Source: Actinomadura coerulea
GTDB taxonomy: Bacteria > Actinomycetota > Actinomycetes > Streptosporangiales > Streptosporangiaceae
Length of the DNA: 64,000 bases
Assembly: GCF_014208105.1 (NCBI RefSeq)
Contig: NZ_JACHMQ010000001.1
Coordinates: forward strand, 806,001-870,000
Direction of reading: 5' to 3'
Shown here: one piece after another, positions 1-9,026 of the stretch
How positions within the stretch are numbered: the first letter of the stretch is position 1
How the letters are laid out: each line of letters starts with the position of its first letter
Notes under the pieces: model-generated
Databases searched by the model: none
The model's input: the letters and a program-made list of their open reading frames with translations, nothing else
Told to the model about the DNA's origin: nothing
Made by a program: the position numbers and the translations under genes

Positions 1-258
1 CACCAGGAACGGCGCGCGCAGCAGGAGCGCGGCCACGGCGGCGCCCAGGCCCGCCAGCCGCGCGGCGTCCAGCTCCAGCGTCCGGCCGTCGGTGAGCGTC
101 TGGACGGCGATCAGCGCGGTGAGCAGCGCGACGGGGACCAGCTCGGTGAACCGGCGCACCCGGGGGTCGTCCAGCATCCGGCGCGGGGTGACGAGCCCGC
201 CGAGCTTCAGCGCGTAGCAGCCGAGCCCGGTGGCGATGACCGCGATCCAGACGCTCAC
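1..258 (-). CDS. azlD: AzlD-family branched-chain amino acid transport protein (3' part cut off)
   Basis: Small hydrophobic membrane protein and partner of AzlC in export of branched-chain amino acids or their analogues. The visible 86 residues begin with a GTG at 258 (SVWIAVIATGLGCYALK) and show at least two membrane segments with the short basic PRR loop and the VPVALLTALIAVQTL stretch usual for AzlD. The start overlaps the azlC stop in a GTGA, so the two are translationally coupled. The C-terminus lies outside the window. The family call rests on hydrophobic pattern and the azlC neighbour; the exported substrate is unknown. Confidence 0.8.
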   Translation of the reverse strand, partial: MSVWIAVIATGLGCYALKLGGLVTPRRMLDDPRVRRFTELVPVALLTALIAVQTLTDGRTLELDAARLAGLGAAVAALLLRAPFLV

Positions 259-986
259 GGCGCGGCCCTCCGGCCGAGCAGGGCGGGCAGCGCGGCGACG
301 GCGGCCAGCATGACCGGCACGCCGGGCGGCAGCACCGGCGTCGCCGCCACCGCGACCACCGCCGCCGCGACGGCGACGCGGACCGCCGCCCGCCCGCCGG
401 TGAGCCGGGGCCAGAGAAGGGCGAGGAACGCCGCCGGGCCGAGGACGTCCAGGCCCACGGCCTCGGGGTCGCCCAGCCTCGCCGCGCCCACCGCGCCCAG
501 CAGCGTGGTGAGGTTCCACGCCAGGTAGAGGGTGATCGCCGTCGTGTAGAACCCGGCGCGGGCCGCGGCCGGCCCGCGCTGCGCGGTCGCCACGGCGGCC
601 GTCTCGTCGATGACCACGTGCGCGGCGGCCAGCCTGCGCCGGCCGCGGACGCCGAGCGTCGCCGCGAGCCGCATCCCGTACAGGGCGTTGCGCCCGCCGA
701 GCAGGACCGCGCCGAGCGTCCCGGCGACCAGCCCGCCGCCCCCGCCGATCACCCCGGCCAGCGCGAACTGGGACGCGCCGGTGAACGCCAGCAGGCTCAG
801 CGCGCACGCCTGCGCGACCGTGAGCCCCGCGGTGATCGCCGCCGCGCCGAACGCCAGGCCGGACACCCCCACGGCGACGCCCACGCTGAGCCCGTCGCGC
901 ACCGCGGCGGCCCGCGCGGCCTCGTCGGGGGCGGTCTCGTCCGGGACGTCCCCGCCGGCCGCGCGCCCGGTCCCGGGCGCGCTCAC
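255..986 (-). CDS. azlC: AzlC-family branched-chain amino acid permease
   Basis: Integral membrane protein of 243 residues, the larger subunit of the two-component AzlCD exporter. After an acidic cytoplasmic N-terminus of about 28 residues come hydrophobic segments carrying AzlC-like sequence (FGAAAITAGLTVAQACALSL, TGASQFALAG, GGRNALYGMRLA). The GTG start at 986 overlaps the stop of the upstream chorismate mutase gene in a GTGA, and its own stop overlaps azlD, so the three genes form one coupled unit. Coupling of a branched-chain exporter to chorismate mutase is unusual and suggests the substrate may include other amino acids, but that is inference. Confidence 0.88.
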   Translation of the reverse strand: MSAPGTGRAAGGDVPDETAPDEAARAAAVRDGLSVGVAVGVSGLAFGAAAITAGLTVAQACALSLLAFTGASQFALAGVIGGGGGLVAGTLGAVLLGGRNALYGMRLAATLGVRGRRRLAAAHVVIDETAAVATAQRGPAAARAGFYTTAITLYLAWNLTTLLGAVGAARLGDPEAVGLDVLGPAAFLALLWPRLTGGRAAVRVAVAAAVVAVAATPVLPPGVPVMLAAVAALPALLGRRAAP

Positions 987-1345
987 CGGCCGGACTCGGC
1001 CGCGTCCAGCCCGGCCTCGATGATCGCGTTGACGATGGGGGCGAGCCGGTCCGGGCCGAGGGACGGGGCCCGCGCCGCCATGGCCTCGACGATCCGCCGC
1101 TCGCGCTCGGGGTCGCGGCCGGCGAAGCCGCCGACCGGCTTGAGCCGCTGGACGACGGCGGCGACCGCGGCGCGGTGCTCCAGCAGCGTCGCGAGGGCGG
1201 CGTCGAGGGCGTCGATCGCCTCGCGGGCCTCGGCGAGCGTGGTGACGGTCGCGGCCGACGGCAGCGCGACCCGCATCTCGGCGGACGGCTCGCGGACCGG
1301 GCGGCCCGCGTCCTCGGCGACGGGGTCGATCACCTGGTCGTTCAT
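983..1345 (-). CDS. chorismate mutase, AroQ class
   Basis: Predicted to convert chorismate to prephenate for phenylalanine and tyrosine synthesis. The 120-residue protein has a short N-terminal extension (about 35 residues) then an all-helical AroQ-type domain: [29 protein letters not shown], then the [14 protein letters not shown] segment, which matches the Arg/Lys pattern that binds the substrate carboxylates. ATG at 1345 was chosen because a purine-rich GAGAGGGG lies just upstream; longer in-frame starts run into the structured leader. It is followed by azlCD in a GTGA overlap. The leader at 1437-1520 folds strongly and may control the operon. Confidence 0.85.
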   Translation of the reverse strand: MNDQVIDPVAEDAGRPVREPSAEMRVALPSAATVTTLAEAREAIDALDAALATLLEHRAAVAAVVQRLKPVGGFAGRDPERERRIVEAMAARAPSLGPDRLAPIVNAIIEAGLDAAESGR

Positions 1346-1436
1346 CTCGGATCCCCTCTCGCGCGGCCCGTCCGGGCGAGGGGAGCGGGTGCCCCCGGGC
1401 CGCGCCTGATCAGCGAAAAGGCTGCTCCACACGAAA

Positions 1437-1460
1437 GGCGGAGTCCGCTGGGACTCCGCC
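1437..1460 (-). terminator. terminator-like hairpin in the chorismate mutase leader
   Basis: A perfect 9-bp stem (GGCGGAGTC / GACTCCGCC) with a 6-nt loop. On the minus strand it is followed by TTTCGT, a weak U-tract. It sits about 90 nt ahead of the chorismate mutase ATG, so it is placed to act as an attenuator rather than an end-of-operon terminator. Confidence 0.55.
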
Positions 1461-1462
1461 TC

Positions 1463-1520
1463 GGCCGGCTCCGGGGTCGTCGCTAGGTCGCGGCCGCGAC
1501 CGGCTCGCCCGGAGCCGGCC
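1463..1520 (-). repeat. 13-bp inverted repeat enclosing a 14-bp palindrome (leader structure)
   Basis: GGCCGGCTCCGGG at 1463-1475 is the exact reverse complement of CCCGGAGCCGGCC at 1508-1520. The 32-nt loop contains the perfect palindrome GTCGCGGCCGCGAC (1487-1500). It lies immediately upstream (minus strand) of the terminator-like hairpin, giving three consecutive stable helices in the leader of the chorismate mutase-azlCD unit. Confidence 0.6.
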
Positions 1521-1803
1521 GCGTAAAGCTGGGATGGCGACGTTCCACGGCCACGATCGTATGCCGTGCCGACCGGCGGGCCAAACTCCGGACATCCCGT
1601 CCCGCGTTCCGAGACGGCGGGACGGGGCCGCCCGGGATTGGGCGAGTCGGGGCGCGAGTGACCAGGGATGCGGGTTAGGCTCTCAGAGCCGCGTCGTTCC
1701 GGCGCCCGCCGGCCCGACGACTTCCCCCGGTACCGATGCCGCGACCACGTGCCGAACCCTGCACGTGGGCGGTCGCATGCGACGAGCAGGAGGCGCAGCA
1801 CGC

Positions 1804-4800
1804 ATGGCCGACTCTTTCGTTCACCTGCACGTTCACACCGAGTACTCCATGCTCGACGGAGCCGCCCGGTTGAAGCAGATGTTCGAGGAGGTCGGCCGGC
1901 AGAAGATGCCGGCGATCGCGATGACCGACCACGGCAACATGCACGGCGCCTACGACTTCCACAAGCAGGCGACCGCGGCCGGCGTGACCCCGATCATCGG
2001 CATCGAGGCCTACATGGCGCCCGAGTCCCGGTACCACAAGAAGAAGGTCCACTGGGGCGAGCCGAGCCAGAAGCGCGATGACGTCTCGGGCGGCGGCCTG
2101 ATCAACCACATGACGCTGTGGGCGCGGAACAGGGCCGGGCTGCACAACCTGTTCAAGCTCTCCAGCCGCGCCTACACCGAGGGCTTCGTCTTCAAGTACG
2201 CCCGCATGGACGAGGAGCTGCTCGCCGAGCACTCCGAGGGCCTGATGGCCACCACCGGCTGCCCGTCCGGCAAGGTCCAGACCCGGCTGCGGCTCGGCCA
2301 GTTCGACGAGGCGCTGAAGGCCGCCGCGAACTTCCAGGACATCCTCGGCAAGGAGAACTACTTCCTGGAGCTGATGGACCACGGCCTCGAGATCGAGCGC
2401 CGCGTCCGCGACGGCCTCATCGAGATCAGCAAGCGGCTGAACATCCCGCCGGTCGTCACCAACGACTCCCACTACACGCACGAGTCCGAGGCCACCGCCC
2501 ACGACGCGCTGCTGTGCGTCCAGGTGGGCAAGCAGCTCGCCGACCCCGACCGGTTCCGGTTCGACGGCAGCGGCTACTACCTCAAGACGGCCGAGGAGAT
2601 GCGCGCCATCGACTCCTCCGACATCTGGGCAGAGGGCTGCCGGAACACGCTGCTGATCGCCGAGCGCGTCGACCCCGCCGGGATGTTCGAGTACCGCGAC
2701 CTCAGCCCCCGCTTTCCCGTCCCGGCGGGCGAGACCGAGGAGAGCTGGTTCCGCAAGGAGGTCTGGAAGGGCCTCGAGCGCCGCTTCCCCGACGGCCTCC
2801 CGGACGGCTACAAGGAGCAGGCCGAGTACGAGATGGGCGTCATCCTCGGCAAGGGGTACCCGTCCTACTTCCTCGTCGTCGCCGACTTCATCATGTGGGC
2901 CAAGGAGAATGGCATCCTGGTCGGCCCGGGACGCGGCAGCGCCGCGGGCTCGCTGATCGCCTACGCGATGGGCATCACCGACCTCGACCCCATCCCGCAC
3001 GGGCTGATCTTCGAGCGGTTCCTGAATCCCGAGCGCGCGTCCATGCCCGACATCGACATCGACTTCCCTGAAGACCGGCGGGCCGAGGTCATCAAGTACA
3101 CGACCGAGAAGTGGGGCGCCGACAAGGTCTCCTTCATCGCCACGTTCGGCACCATCAAGGCGAAGGCCGCCATCAAGGACGCGGGCCGCGTCCTCGGCTT
3201 CCCGTACGCGCTCGGCGACAGGATCTCCAAGGCGTTCCCGCCCGCCGTCATGGGCAAGGACATCCCGCTGTCGGGGATCTTCGACGACAAGCACCCGCGC
3301 TACGGCGAGGCGGGCGAGCTGCGCAAGCTGTACGAGGAAGAGACCGACGTCAAGCAGATCATGGACCTGGCGCAGGGCCTGGAGGGCCTGATCCGCCAGA
3401 CCGGCGTGCACGCCGCCGGGGTCATCATGTCCGGCGAGACGATCACCGACCACATCCCGATCATGCGCCGGGACGCCGACGGCGCGATCATCACGCAGTT
3501 CGACTACCCGACCTGCGAGTCGCTCGGCCTGCTGAAGATGGACTTCCTCGGCCTGCGCAACCTGACCATCATCGACGACGCGCTCCAGGGCATCCGGAAG
3601 AACAAGGGTGTCGACGTCGACCTGCTCGCCCTCCCGCTGGACGACCAGAAGACCTACGACCTGCTCGCCCGCGGCGACACCCTCGGCGTCTTCCAGTTCG
3701 ACGGCGGCCCCATGCGGTCCCTGCTGCGGCTGATGAAGCCGGACAACTTCGAGGACATCTCGGCCGTGGGCGCCCTCTACCGGCCGGGCCCGATGGGCGC
3801 GAACTCCCACACCAACTACGCGCTGCGCAAGAACGGCGCCCAGGAGATCACCCCGATCCACCCGGAGCTGGAGGAGCCGCTCAGGGAGATCCTCGACACC
3901 ACCTACGGCCTGATCGTCTACCAGGAGCAGGTCATGGCGATCGCGCAGAAGGTGGCGGGCTACTCGCTCGGCAAGGCGGACCTGCTGCGCCGCGTGATGG
4001 GCAAGAAGAAGAAGGCCGAGCTGGACGCCCAGTTCGTCGGGTTCGAGCAGGGCATGATCGACAACGGCTTCTCCAAGGAGGCCGTGAAGACCCTGTGGGA
4101 CATCCTCGTCCCGTTCTCCGACTACGCCTTCAACAAGGCGCACTCCGCCGCGTACGGCCTGGTCTCCTACTGGACGGCCTACCTCAAGGCGAACTACCCG
4201 GCCGAGTACATGGCGGGCGTGCTCACCTCCGTCGGCGACGACAAGGACAAGAGCGCCCTGTACCTGTCGGAGTGCCGCCGGATGGGCCTGAAGGTGCTGC
4301 CGCCCGACGTCAACACCTCCGAGGCCGACTTCACCCCGCTCGGCGACACCGAGATCCGGTTCGGCCTGTCGGCCGTCCGCAACGTCGGCACCAACGTCGT
4401 GGACGGGATCGTCGCGGCCCGCCGCGAGAAGGGCGCCTACACCGACTTCAACGACTTCCTGAACAAGGTCCCGCCGCCGGTGTGCAACAAGCGGGTCGTG
4501 GAGTCGCTGATCAAGGCGGGCGCGTTCGACGAGCTCGGCCACCAGCGCAAGGCGCTGCTGATGGTGCACGAGCAGGCCATCGACTCGGTCATCGACATCA
4601 AGCGCAAGGAGGCCGTCGGCCAGGACTCCCTGTTCGGCGCCCTGGAGGAGGACGGCGGCGAGGACGCGTTCGCCGTCGCGATCCCCGAGGGCGAGGAGTG
4701 GGACAAGACGACCCTTCTCGCCTTCGAGCGGGAGATGCTCGGCCTCTACGTGTCGGACCACCCGCTCCTCGGCGTCGAGCACATCCTGGAGCGGGAGGCC

Positions 4801-5334
4801 GACTGCACGATCGCCGTCCTGAACGGCGGCGAGCGCCCCGACGGCCAGGTGGTCGTCGTGGCCGGGCTGCTCTCCGGCCTCCAGCGCAAGGTCACCAAGC
4901 AGGGCAACTCCTGGGCCATGTTCCAGCTGGAGGACCTCGGCGGCTCGATCGAGGTGATGTGCTTCCCGTCGTCCTACCAGCTGTGCTCGACCCTCCTCGC
5001 CGAGGACGCCATCCTCGTCGTCAAGGGCCGTCTGGACCGCCGGGAGGACGTCGCGAAGATCATCGCGATGGAGGTCGTCCAGCCCGACCTCAGCGTCACC
5101 GACGCGACCGGCCCGCTCTCGGTCACCTTGCCGCTGGGCCGGTGCACGCCTCCGACGGTCTCCCGCCTCAAGGAGGTGCTGATCACCCACCCCGGTACCG
5201 CCGAGGTGCACCTCCACCTCCAGAACGGCCCCCGCACGACCGTGGTCCGCCTGGACGACCGACTCCGCGTGGCCCCGTCCCCCGCCCTGATGGGCGACCT
5301 CAAACAACTCCTGGGCCCAACCTGCCTGGGCTGA
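1804..5334 (+). CDS. dnaE: DNA polymerase III subunit alpha (replicative)
   Basis: Catalytic subunit of the replicative polymerase, 1,176 residues, close to the usual actinobacterial DnaE1 length. It opens with a PHP domain ([16 protein letters not shown], residues 4-19; [12 protein letters not shown]). The palm contains [11 protein letters not shown] and PDIDIDF, with acidic residues at about 416, 418 and 420 matching the metal-binding aspartates. It continues with [19 protein letters not shown] and the finger region, and ends with an OB-fold ([19 protein letters not shown]). The ATG at 1804 is chosen over a longer frame because AGGAGG sits 10 nt upstream and [12 protein letters not shown] is the usual beginning. 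A strong bidirectional hairpin follows. Confidence 0.98.
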   Translation: MADSFVHLHVHTEYSMLDGAARLKQMFEEVGRQKMPAIAMTDHGNMHGAYDFHKQATAAGVTPIIGIEAYMAPESRYHKKKVHWGEPSQKRDDVSGGGLINHMTLWARNRAGLHNLFKLSSRAYTEGFVFKYARMDEELLAEHSEGLMATTGCPSGKVQTRLRLGQFDEALKAAANFQDILGKENYFLELMDHGLEIERRVRDGLIEISKRLNIPPVVTNDSHYTHESEATAHDALLCVQVGKQLADPDRFRFDGSGYYLKTAEEMRAIDSSDIWAEGCRNTLLIAERVDPAGMFEYRDLSPRFPVPAGETEESWFRKEVWKGLERRFPDGLPDGYKEQAEYEMGVILGKGYPSYFLVVADFIMWAKENGILVGPGRGSAAGSLIAYAMGITDLDPIPHGLIFERFLNPERASMPDIDIDFPEDRRAEVIKYTTEKWGADKVSFIATFGTIKAKAAIKDAGRVLGFPYALGDRISKAFPPAVMGKDIPLSGIFDDKHPRYGEAGELRKLYEEETDVKQIMDLAQGLEGLIRQTGVHAAGVIMSGETITDHIPIMRRDADGAIITQFDYPTCESLGLLKMDFLGLRNLTIIDDALQGIRKNKGVDVDLLALPLDDQKTYDLLARGDTLGVFQFDGGPMRSLLRLMKPDNFEDISAVGALYRPGPMGANSHTNYALRKNGAQEITPIHPELEEPLREILDTTYGLIVYQEQVMAIAQKVAGYSLGKADLLRRVMGKKKKAELDAQFVGFEQGMIDNGFSKEAVKTLWDILVPFSDYAFNKAHSAAYGLVSYWTAYLKANYPAEYMAGVLTSVGDDKDKSALYLSECRRMGLKVLPPDVNTSEADFTPLGDTEIRFGLSAVRNVGTNVVDGIVAARREKGAYTDFNDFLNKVPPPVCNKRVVESLIKAGAFDELGHQRKALLMVHEQAIDSVIDIKRKEAVGQDSLFGALEEDGGEDAFAVAIPEGEEWDKTTLLAFEREMLGLYVSDHPLLGVEHILEREADCTIAVLNGGERPDGQVVVVAGLLSGLQRKVTKQGNSWAMFQLEDLGGSIEVMCFPSSYQLCSTLLAEDAILVVKGRLDRREDVAKIIAMEVVQPDLSVTDATGPLSVTLPLGRCTPPTVSRLKEVLITHPGTAEVHLHLQNGPRTTVVRLDDRLRVAPSPALMGDLKQLLGPTCLG

Positions 5335-5451
5335 AGACGGCCCCGCCGGCCGTAGCGGCGCGCCCCGCCCAGGCGCGCCGCCAGCCCTGTCCCCGGGCCG
5401 CACGCGCTCGTGCCAACGGCGGATGACGGGCGCGATGCCAGTGATCGCACT

Positions 5452-5502
5452 GCGGTTTCTTCGTTTTTCGGGCCCCCAAGGTCCGAAAAACTAAGAAACC
5501 GC
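5452..5502. terminator. bidirectional terminator between dnaE and the DUF6882-like gene
   Basis: Outer stem GCGGTTTCTT (5452-5461) / AAGAAACCGC (5493-5502) and inner stem TTTTTCGG (5464-5471) / CCGAAAAA (5483-5490), broken by a 2-nt mismatch. Both arms contain T or A runs, so it can end transcription from either side. The stop codon of the minus-strand neighbour (5491-5493) lies inside the structure. Confidence 0.8.
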
Positions 5503-6186
5503 AATAAGTTCAGCTCTCCAGTCGACGAAGCGGCCGATTCCGTCGAAGTGGGCGCGGGCGGTGCCGCCGCCGGGGAGGGCGACTTCGGTGAGGACGTCGC
5601 TCTGCCGGTAGGGGACGCGGTGGTGCGACAGGAACCCGGCGAGGGTGAGGCGCGGCTCGTGGGGGAAGAGGCTCGCGGCGTTGGCCAGCAGGCGGGGGAG
5701 GGGGACGGGGTCCCATTGGGCGGGCGGCGCCTTGGGATCGTCGACGTGCAGGTAGGCGGAGCCGCCGTCGTAGCCCGCGCCGATGTATCCGGCGCCGCCG
5801 AGGACTCCGCCGGCGGCCATCGCGATGAGTTCGCCGCCGTGCCCGGCGGGGCCCTCGTACCAGGACAGGTCGACTTCGGGGGTGGTGAACTCGGTGATGC
5901 CGAGGCGTTCGCCGATGGCCCGGATGACCAGTGTCGGGGCGACGGCGGGGTGCGCGTCGCCGAACTGGGGGTTGGCCCAGCCCCACAGCCAGGTGCGCTC
6001 GCGGGCGGCGTAGCTGCCGAGCAGCGAGACGCGGACCGTGACGCCGCCGCTGGTGTAGGTGCGGGCGGTCAGGTCGGCGCTCCAGTCCTCGCGCGGCAGG
6101 AACTCGGCGAGCGTCTCCTGCTGCTGCAGGACGACGGCCGCCAGTGCGGCGCCGAGGCGTTCGAACGCGGGGCTGAATCCGGACAT
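5491..6186 (-). CDS. DUF6882-like cytoplasmic protein of unknown function
   Basis: 231 residues, no signal peptide or membrane segment. The aromatic block RTWLWGWANPQFG (about residues 65-77) followed by a helical stretch and a C-terminal WRAEL resembles actinobacterial DUF6882 proteins; no function is known. The ATG at 6186 is preferred over the upstream GTG at 6195 because a -10-like TAATGT lies exactly 7 nt before it on the minus strand, as in leaderless transcripts, and the GTG falls inside that element. It converges on dnaE across a shared terminator. Confidence 0.6.
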   Translation of the reverse strand: MSGFSPAFERLGAALAAVVLQQQETLAEFLPREDWSADLTARTYTSGGVTVRVSLLGSYAARERTWLWGWANPQFGDAHPAVAPTLVIRAIGERLGITEFTTPEVDLSWYEGPAGHGGELIAMAAGGVLGGAGYIGAGYDGGSAYLHVDDPKAPPAQWDPVPLPRLLANAASLFPHEPRLTLAGFLSHHRVPYRQSDVLTEVALPGGGTARAHFDGIGRFVDWRAELIAVS

Positions 6187-6314
6187 GTCGGGCACATTAT
6201 CCCAGTAATCGGGGCTGCCGTGGGCGGGAATCGGACACCCTTCGAGAGTCGATCGGTTGACCTGGGCAGGCTAGGCTTTCGCTGTCGGACGACTTGCAAC
6301 TAGGAGCGTACGAG

Positions 6315-6917
6315 GTGCGGCGACCCACCGGGAGGCTCTTGGCGATCTGGGCGGTCACCAGCGCCGTCGTCACGCTGCTGGGGCCGTTCGCCGGCCTGCT
6401 GTGGGCGGCGGTCGCCCCTGAGGTGACGTACGTGGTCGTGCAGGGTGAGCCTTTTCTGGCCGACCCGGAAGGGCAGGGTCCGATCGGCATCGACGTCCGC
6501 TTCGCCTTGATCGCGCTCATCGCCGGGATCGCGTGCGGCGCCGGCGCCTACCTGGCGGGCGGGCGCGGCAACGACTCCGCGCTGCTGCTCGGGCTTGCCG
6601 TGGGCGGCGCGGCGGCGGCCGTCCTCGCCTGGCAGACCGGCCACCTGGTCGGGCTCGGGCACTACGAGGACGTCGTCCGCCACGGCCGCGACGGCACCAC
6701 CGTCACCGGCGTCGCCGACCTGCGCGCCAAGGGCGTCCTCGTGTTCTGGGCGCTGCCGGCGGTCGCCGCCTACGGGCTGCTGGAGCTGGTCGTGCGGCGG
6801 CTACCCGCGGGCGATGGCGCCGACGCGGGCGCCGGTGAGGCGGACGAGGTCGGCGGGGACGAGCTCGATCTGGAGTCCGCGCCGGCCGGCCGAGACGTAG
6901 ACGGTCGCGAGCCCTGA
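6315..6917 (+). CDS. four-helix membrane protein of unknown function (possibly DUF2567)
   Basis: 200 residues with about four hydrophobic segments: LLAIWAVTSAVVTLLGPFAGL, FALIALIAGIACGAGAYLAG, LLGLAVGGAAAAVLAW and GVLVFWALPAVAAYGLLELVV. An extracytoplasmic loop follows helix 1. The pattern resembles the actinobacterial DUF2567 family, but this is a tentative match. GTG at 6315 is chosen because AGGAG (6302-6306) is well spaced; a TTG at 6294 is possible. The last about 38 codons, rich in Asp/Glu/Gly, run antisense through the 3' end of ybaK, a 117-bp convergent overlap, so this tail may be little constrained. Confidence 0.6.
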   Translation: MRRPTGRLLAIWAVTSAVVTLLGPFAGLLWAAVAPEVTYVVVQGEPFLADPEGQGPIGIDVRFALIALIAGIACGAGAYLAGGRGNDSALLLGLAVGGAAAAVLAWQTGHLVGLGHYEDVVRHGRDGTTVTGVADLRAKGVLVFWALPAVAAYGLLELVVRRLPAGDGADAGAGEADEVGGDELDLESAPAGRDVDGREP

Positions 6918-7298
6918 CACCGACGCGTCGATCACGGTCGGCAGCCGCCTGCGCTGCCCGAGCGGGCTGATCCCGCCGACGACGTACCCGGTGGCGCGCT
7001 CGGCGTCGCGGGGGTCGGCCATCCGCGCCTTCTTGCCGCCGGCCGCCGCCGCGAGCGCCTTCAGGTCGAGGGTGGACGACACCGGGACGACGCCGACCGT
7101 GAGGGTCCCGTCGACCTCGGCCAGCAGCGTCTTGAAGAGCCGGTCGTGCGGGACGCCGAGGGCGTCCGCGGCGGCCTCCCCGTAGGACTCGGCGTTCGGG
7201 TCCACCTCGTAGGCGTGCAGCGTGAAGTCGACGCCGGCCTTCGCCGCGGCGATCGTCGCGGGGGTGCCCTTGCCGCCCTTGGCCTTGGCAGTGCTCAT
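6801..7298 (-). CDS. ybaK: YbaK/EbsC-type Cys-tRNA deacylase
   Basis: Predicted trans-editing enzyme that hydrolyses mischarged Cys-tRNA(Pro). The 165-residue protein covers the whole YbaK fold: GTPATIAAAKAGVDFTLHAY, then GVPHDRLFKTLLAEVDG with the active-site lysine region (FKTL), GVVPVSSTLDLKALA, GYVVGGISPLGQ and a C-terminal TVYVSAGRRGLQIEL. ATG start at 7298. Its 3' end overlaps the convergent membrane-protein gene by 117 bp. Confidence 0.93.
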   Translation of the reverse strand: MSTAKAKGGKGTPATIAAAKAGVDFTLHAYEVDPNAESYGEAAADALGVPHDRLFKTLLAEVDGTLTVGVVPVSSTLDLKALAAAAGGKKARMADPRDAERATGYVVGGISPLGQRRRLPTVIDASVSGLATVYVSAGRRGLQIELVPADLVRLTGARVGAIARG

Positions 7299-7320
7299 GG
7301 GGGAAGTCTGCCGTGAACGC

Positions 7321-7983
7321 TCAGTTCGGCGTGAACGACCCGTCCAGGAACTGCCCGGCGGGGATCATCGGGAGCACGTCCAGGATGCGGTTCTCCCTGG
7401 CCAGCAGGTCGCCCTCCGCCTCCAGGCGCAGCGCCGCGTCGTCGTGCTCCAGCAGGCGCTGCTTCTCGTGCCCGTCCAGGACGAGCGACGCCGCGACCGC
7501 GTAGGACAGCGCGACCGGGTCGCCCGGCGGCTCGGCCTCCTCCAGCGGTCCCGCGCCGGCGGCGCTGAGGCGCCGCCGGTAGAGCCGGAGCAGCCGCAGG
7601 ACCCGCGCCGCGGCGGGCTCGGGGTCGGCGCCGGGCTCCTCGGGCAGGAACTCGACCTCGCCCCGCAGGTAGGGCCGCGAGCGGTCCAGCTCCTTCACCC
7701 GGAACCGCCGGGCGCCGACGGCGACGATGTCGTACCGCCCGTCCGGGTGCGGCGTCACCTCGCGCAGCTCGGCGACGCAGCCGACCTCGGCGAGGCGGTG
7801 CGCCGCGCCCTCGCCGACCTCGTGGCCGAGTTCGATGCCGACGACGCCGAAGCCGCGCGGCTCGGGCTGTTCGAGGAGGTCGCCGACCAGCCGGCGGTAG
7901 CGGTCCTCGAACAGGTGCAGGGGGAGCACCAGGCCGGGGAACAGCACGGTGCCCAGGGGGAACAGGGCGAGCCGCTCGGTCAC
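7321..7983 (-). CDS. LON peptidase substrate-binding (N-terminal) domain protein
   Basis: Free-standing domain of the kind found at the N-terminus of Lon protease, without ATPase or protease parts (220 residues). Diagnostic sequence is LALFPLGTVLFPGLVLPLHLFEDRYR at the N-terminus, then GFGVVGIELGHEVG, VGCVAELREV and FRVKELDRSRPYLRGEV; a helical C-terminal part includes a DGHEKQRLLEHDD segment. Start is GTG at 7983 with AGAGAAG ahead. Probably binds unfolded protein or small ligands; no client is evident from the neighbours. Confidence 0.88.
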   Translation of the reverse strand: MTERLALFPLGTVLFPGLVLPLHLFEDRYRRLVGDLLEQPEPRGFGVVGIELGHEVGEGAAHRLAEVGCVAELREVTPHPDGRYDIVAVGARRFRVKELDRSRPYLRGEVEFLPEEPGADPEPAAARVLRLLRLYRRRLSAAGAGPLEEAEPPGDPVALSYAVAASLVLDGHEKQRLLEHDDAALRLEAEGDLLARENRILDVLPMIPAGQFLDGSFTPN

Positions 7984-8104
7984 ATCTTCTCTCCCGCGTT
8001 CCTGGGCGCAACCGGAAACGCCCGTGACGCCAGGGTACGTCGCGAATGATGATCTTGGTAAGGGGTGATTTTTCACAGCGTGAAGCAGGTGTAGCGTCGG
8101 CGCC

Positions 8105-8917
8105 ATGAGAATGCTCGTCGTCGACGCCTTCACCGGCCGCGCGTTCGCCGGCAACCCCGCCGGGGTGTGCCTGCTCACCGAGGCCGCCGACGCCGGGTGG
8201 ATGCAGCGCGTCGCCGCGGAGATGAGGCATTCCGAGACGGCGTTCGTGCGGCCGGTCCAGGACGCGGACGCCGACTTCGAGCTGCGGTGGTTCACCCCGA
8301 GGACGGAGGTCGCCCTCTGCGGGCACGCCACCCTCGGCACCGCCCACGCCCTCTACGGGACGGGGGCGGCCGCGGCGGGCGCCCCGATCAGGTTCCGCAC
8401 GCTCAGGAGCGGCGTCCTCACCGTCACCGCCGAGGAGGACGGCGCGCTGGCGATGGACTTCCCCGTGATGCGCGCCGACCCCGTCGAGCAGCCCGAGGGG
8501 CTCGCGGAGGCCCTCGGCGCCACCGTGCTGCACACCGGCCGCAACGCCCAGAACGACCTGCTCGCGGAGGTTCCGGACGAGGCCTGCGTGCGGGGGCTGA
8601 GCCCCGACGTCGGGGCCCTCACCGGGATCGACGCCCGCGGCGTGATCGTCACGGCGGCCGCCGACCCCGGCCGGGAGCACGACTTCGTGTCCCGGTTCTT
8701 CGCGCCGCGCGTCCTGCCCGGCGACGCCGAGGACCCGGTGACCGGCTCCGCCCACTGCGCCCTCGCGCCCTACTGGGCCGAGCGCCTCGGCCGCGATGCC
8801 CTGACCGGCTACCAGGCGTCGCCGCGCGGCGGGCACGTCCGCGTGGCCCTGCACGGCGACCGGGTGGTCCTGGCAGGCCGGGCCGTCACCGTCCTGGACG
8901 GGACCCTGCGGGCCTGA
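8105..8917 (+). CDS. PhzF-family isomerase/epimerase
   Basis: 270-residue protein of the PhzF (diaminopimelate-epimerase-like) fold, a family of isomerases of which few have known substrates. Seen: MLVVDAFTGRAFAGNPAGVCLL at the start, RHSETAFV with the conserved catalytic glutamate, FTPRTEVALCGHATLGTAHALY, and the C-terminal EDPVTGSAHCALAPYWAERLG. No phenazine genes are nearby, so a role in phenazine synthesis should not be assumed. TAGCGT at 8092-8097 is 7 nt before the ATG, with no Shine-Dalgarno, pointing to a leaderless message. Confidence 0.92.
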   Translation: MRMLVVDAFTGRAFAGNPAGVCLLTEAADAGWMQRVAAEMRHSETAFVRPVQDADADFELRWFTPRTEVALCGHATLGTAHALYGTGAAAAGAPIRFRTLRSGVLTVTAEEDGALAMDFPVMRADPVEQPEGLAEALGATVLHTGRNAQNDLLAEVPDEACVRGLSPDVGALTGIDARGVIVTAAADPGREHDFVSRFFAPRVLPGDAEDPVTGSAHCALAPYWAERLGRDALTGYQASPRGGHVRVALHGDRVVLAGRAVTVLDGTLRA

Positions 8918-9011
8918 CGCCCCGGCCGGTACGGGAGCGCCGCGGCCCGCGGCCGTGACGACACGGCGTCTCGCGACGTGAGACGGTGCGCGAGGGGCGG
9001 AGGGCACTCCG

Positions 9012-9026
9012 TAGACTGGACGGGTG
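9012..9026 (+). promoter_or_regulatory. -10 element for leaderless hisD transcription
   Basis: TAGACT at 9012-9017 followed by 6 nt and the GTG of hisD at 9024, with no ribosome-binding site between. This is the arrangement of actinobacterial leaderless mRNAs and marks the probable start of the his operon. Confidence 0.6.

Larger units (their letters stand above)
1346..1803. other. divergent intergenic region between the chorismate mutase operon and dnaE
   Basis: 458 bases without a convincing gene. The half nearest the chorismate mutase gene holds a terminator-like hairpin (1437-1460) and a long inverted repeat (1463-1520), both described separately. The dnaE side has a TAGGCT at about 1676-1681 that could be a -10 element, and a perfect AGGAGG at 1788-1793 ten bases ahead of the dnaE ATG. 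Long open frames crossing the region on both strands lack start signals and conserved sequence. Confidence 0.6.

Noticed and set aside
1675..5403. 1,242-codon open frame on the minus strand opposite dnaE
   Set aside because: Antisense shadow produced by GC-rich third positions of dnaE; no start signal and no recognisable domain.
8105..8917. phenazine biosynthesis
   Set aside because: Only a PhzF-fold protein is present and no other phz gene; the family is mostly of unrelated function.
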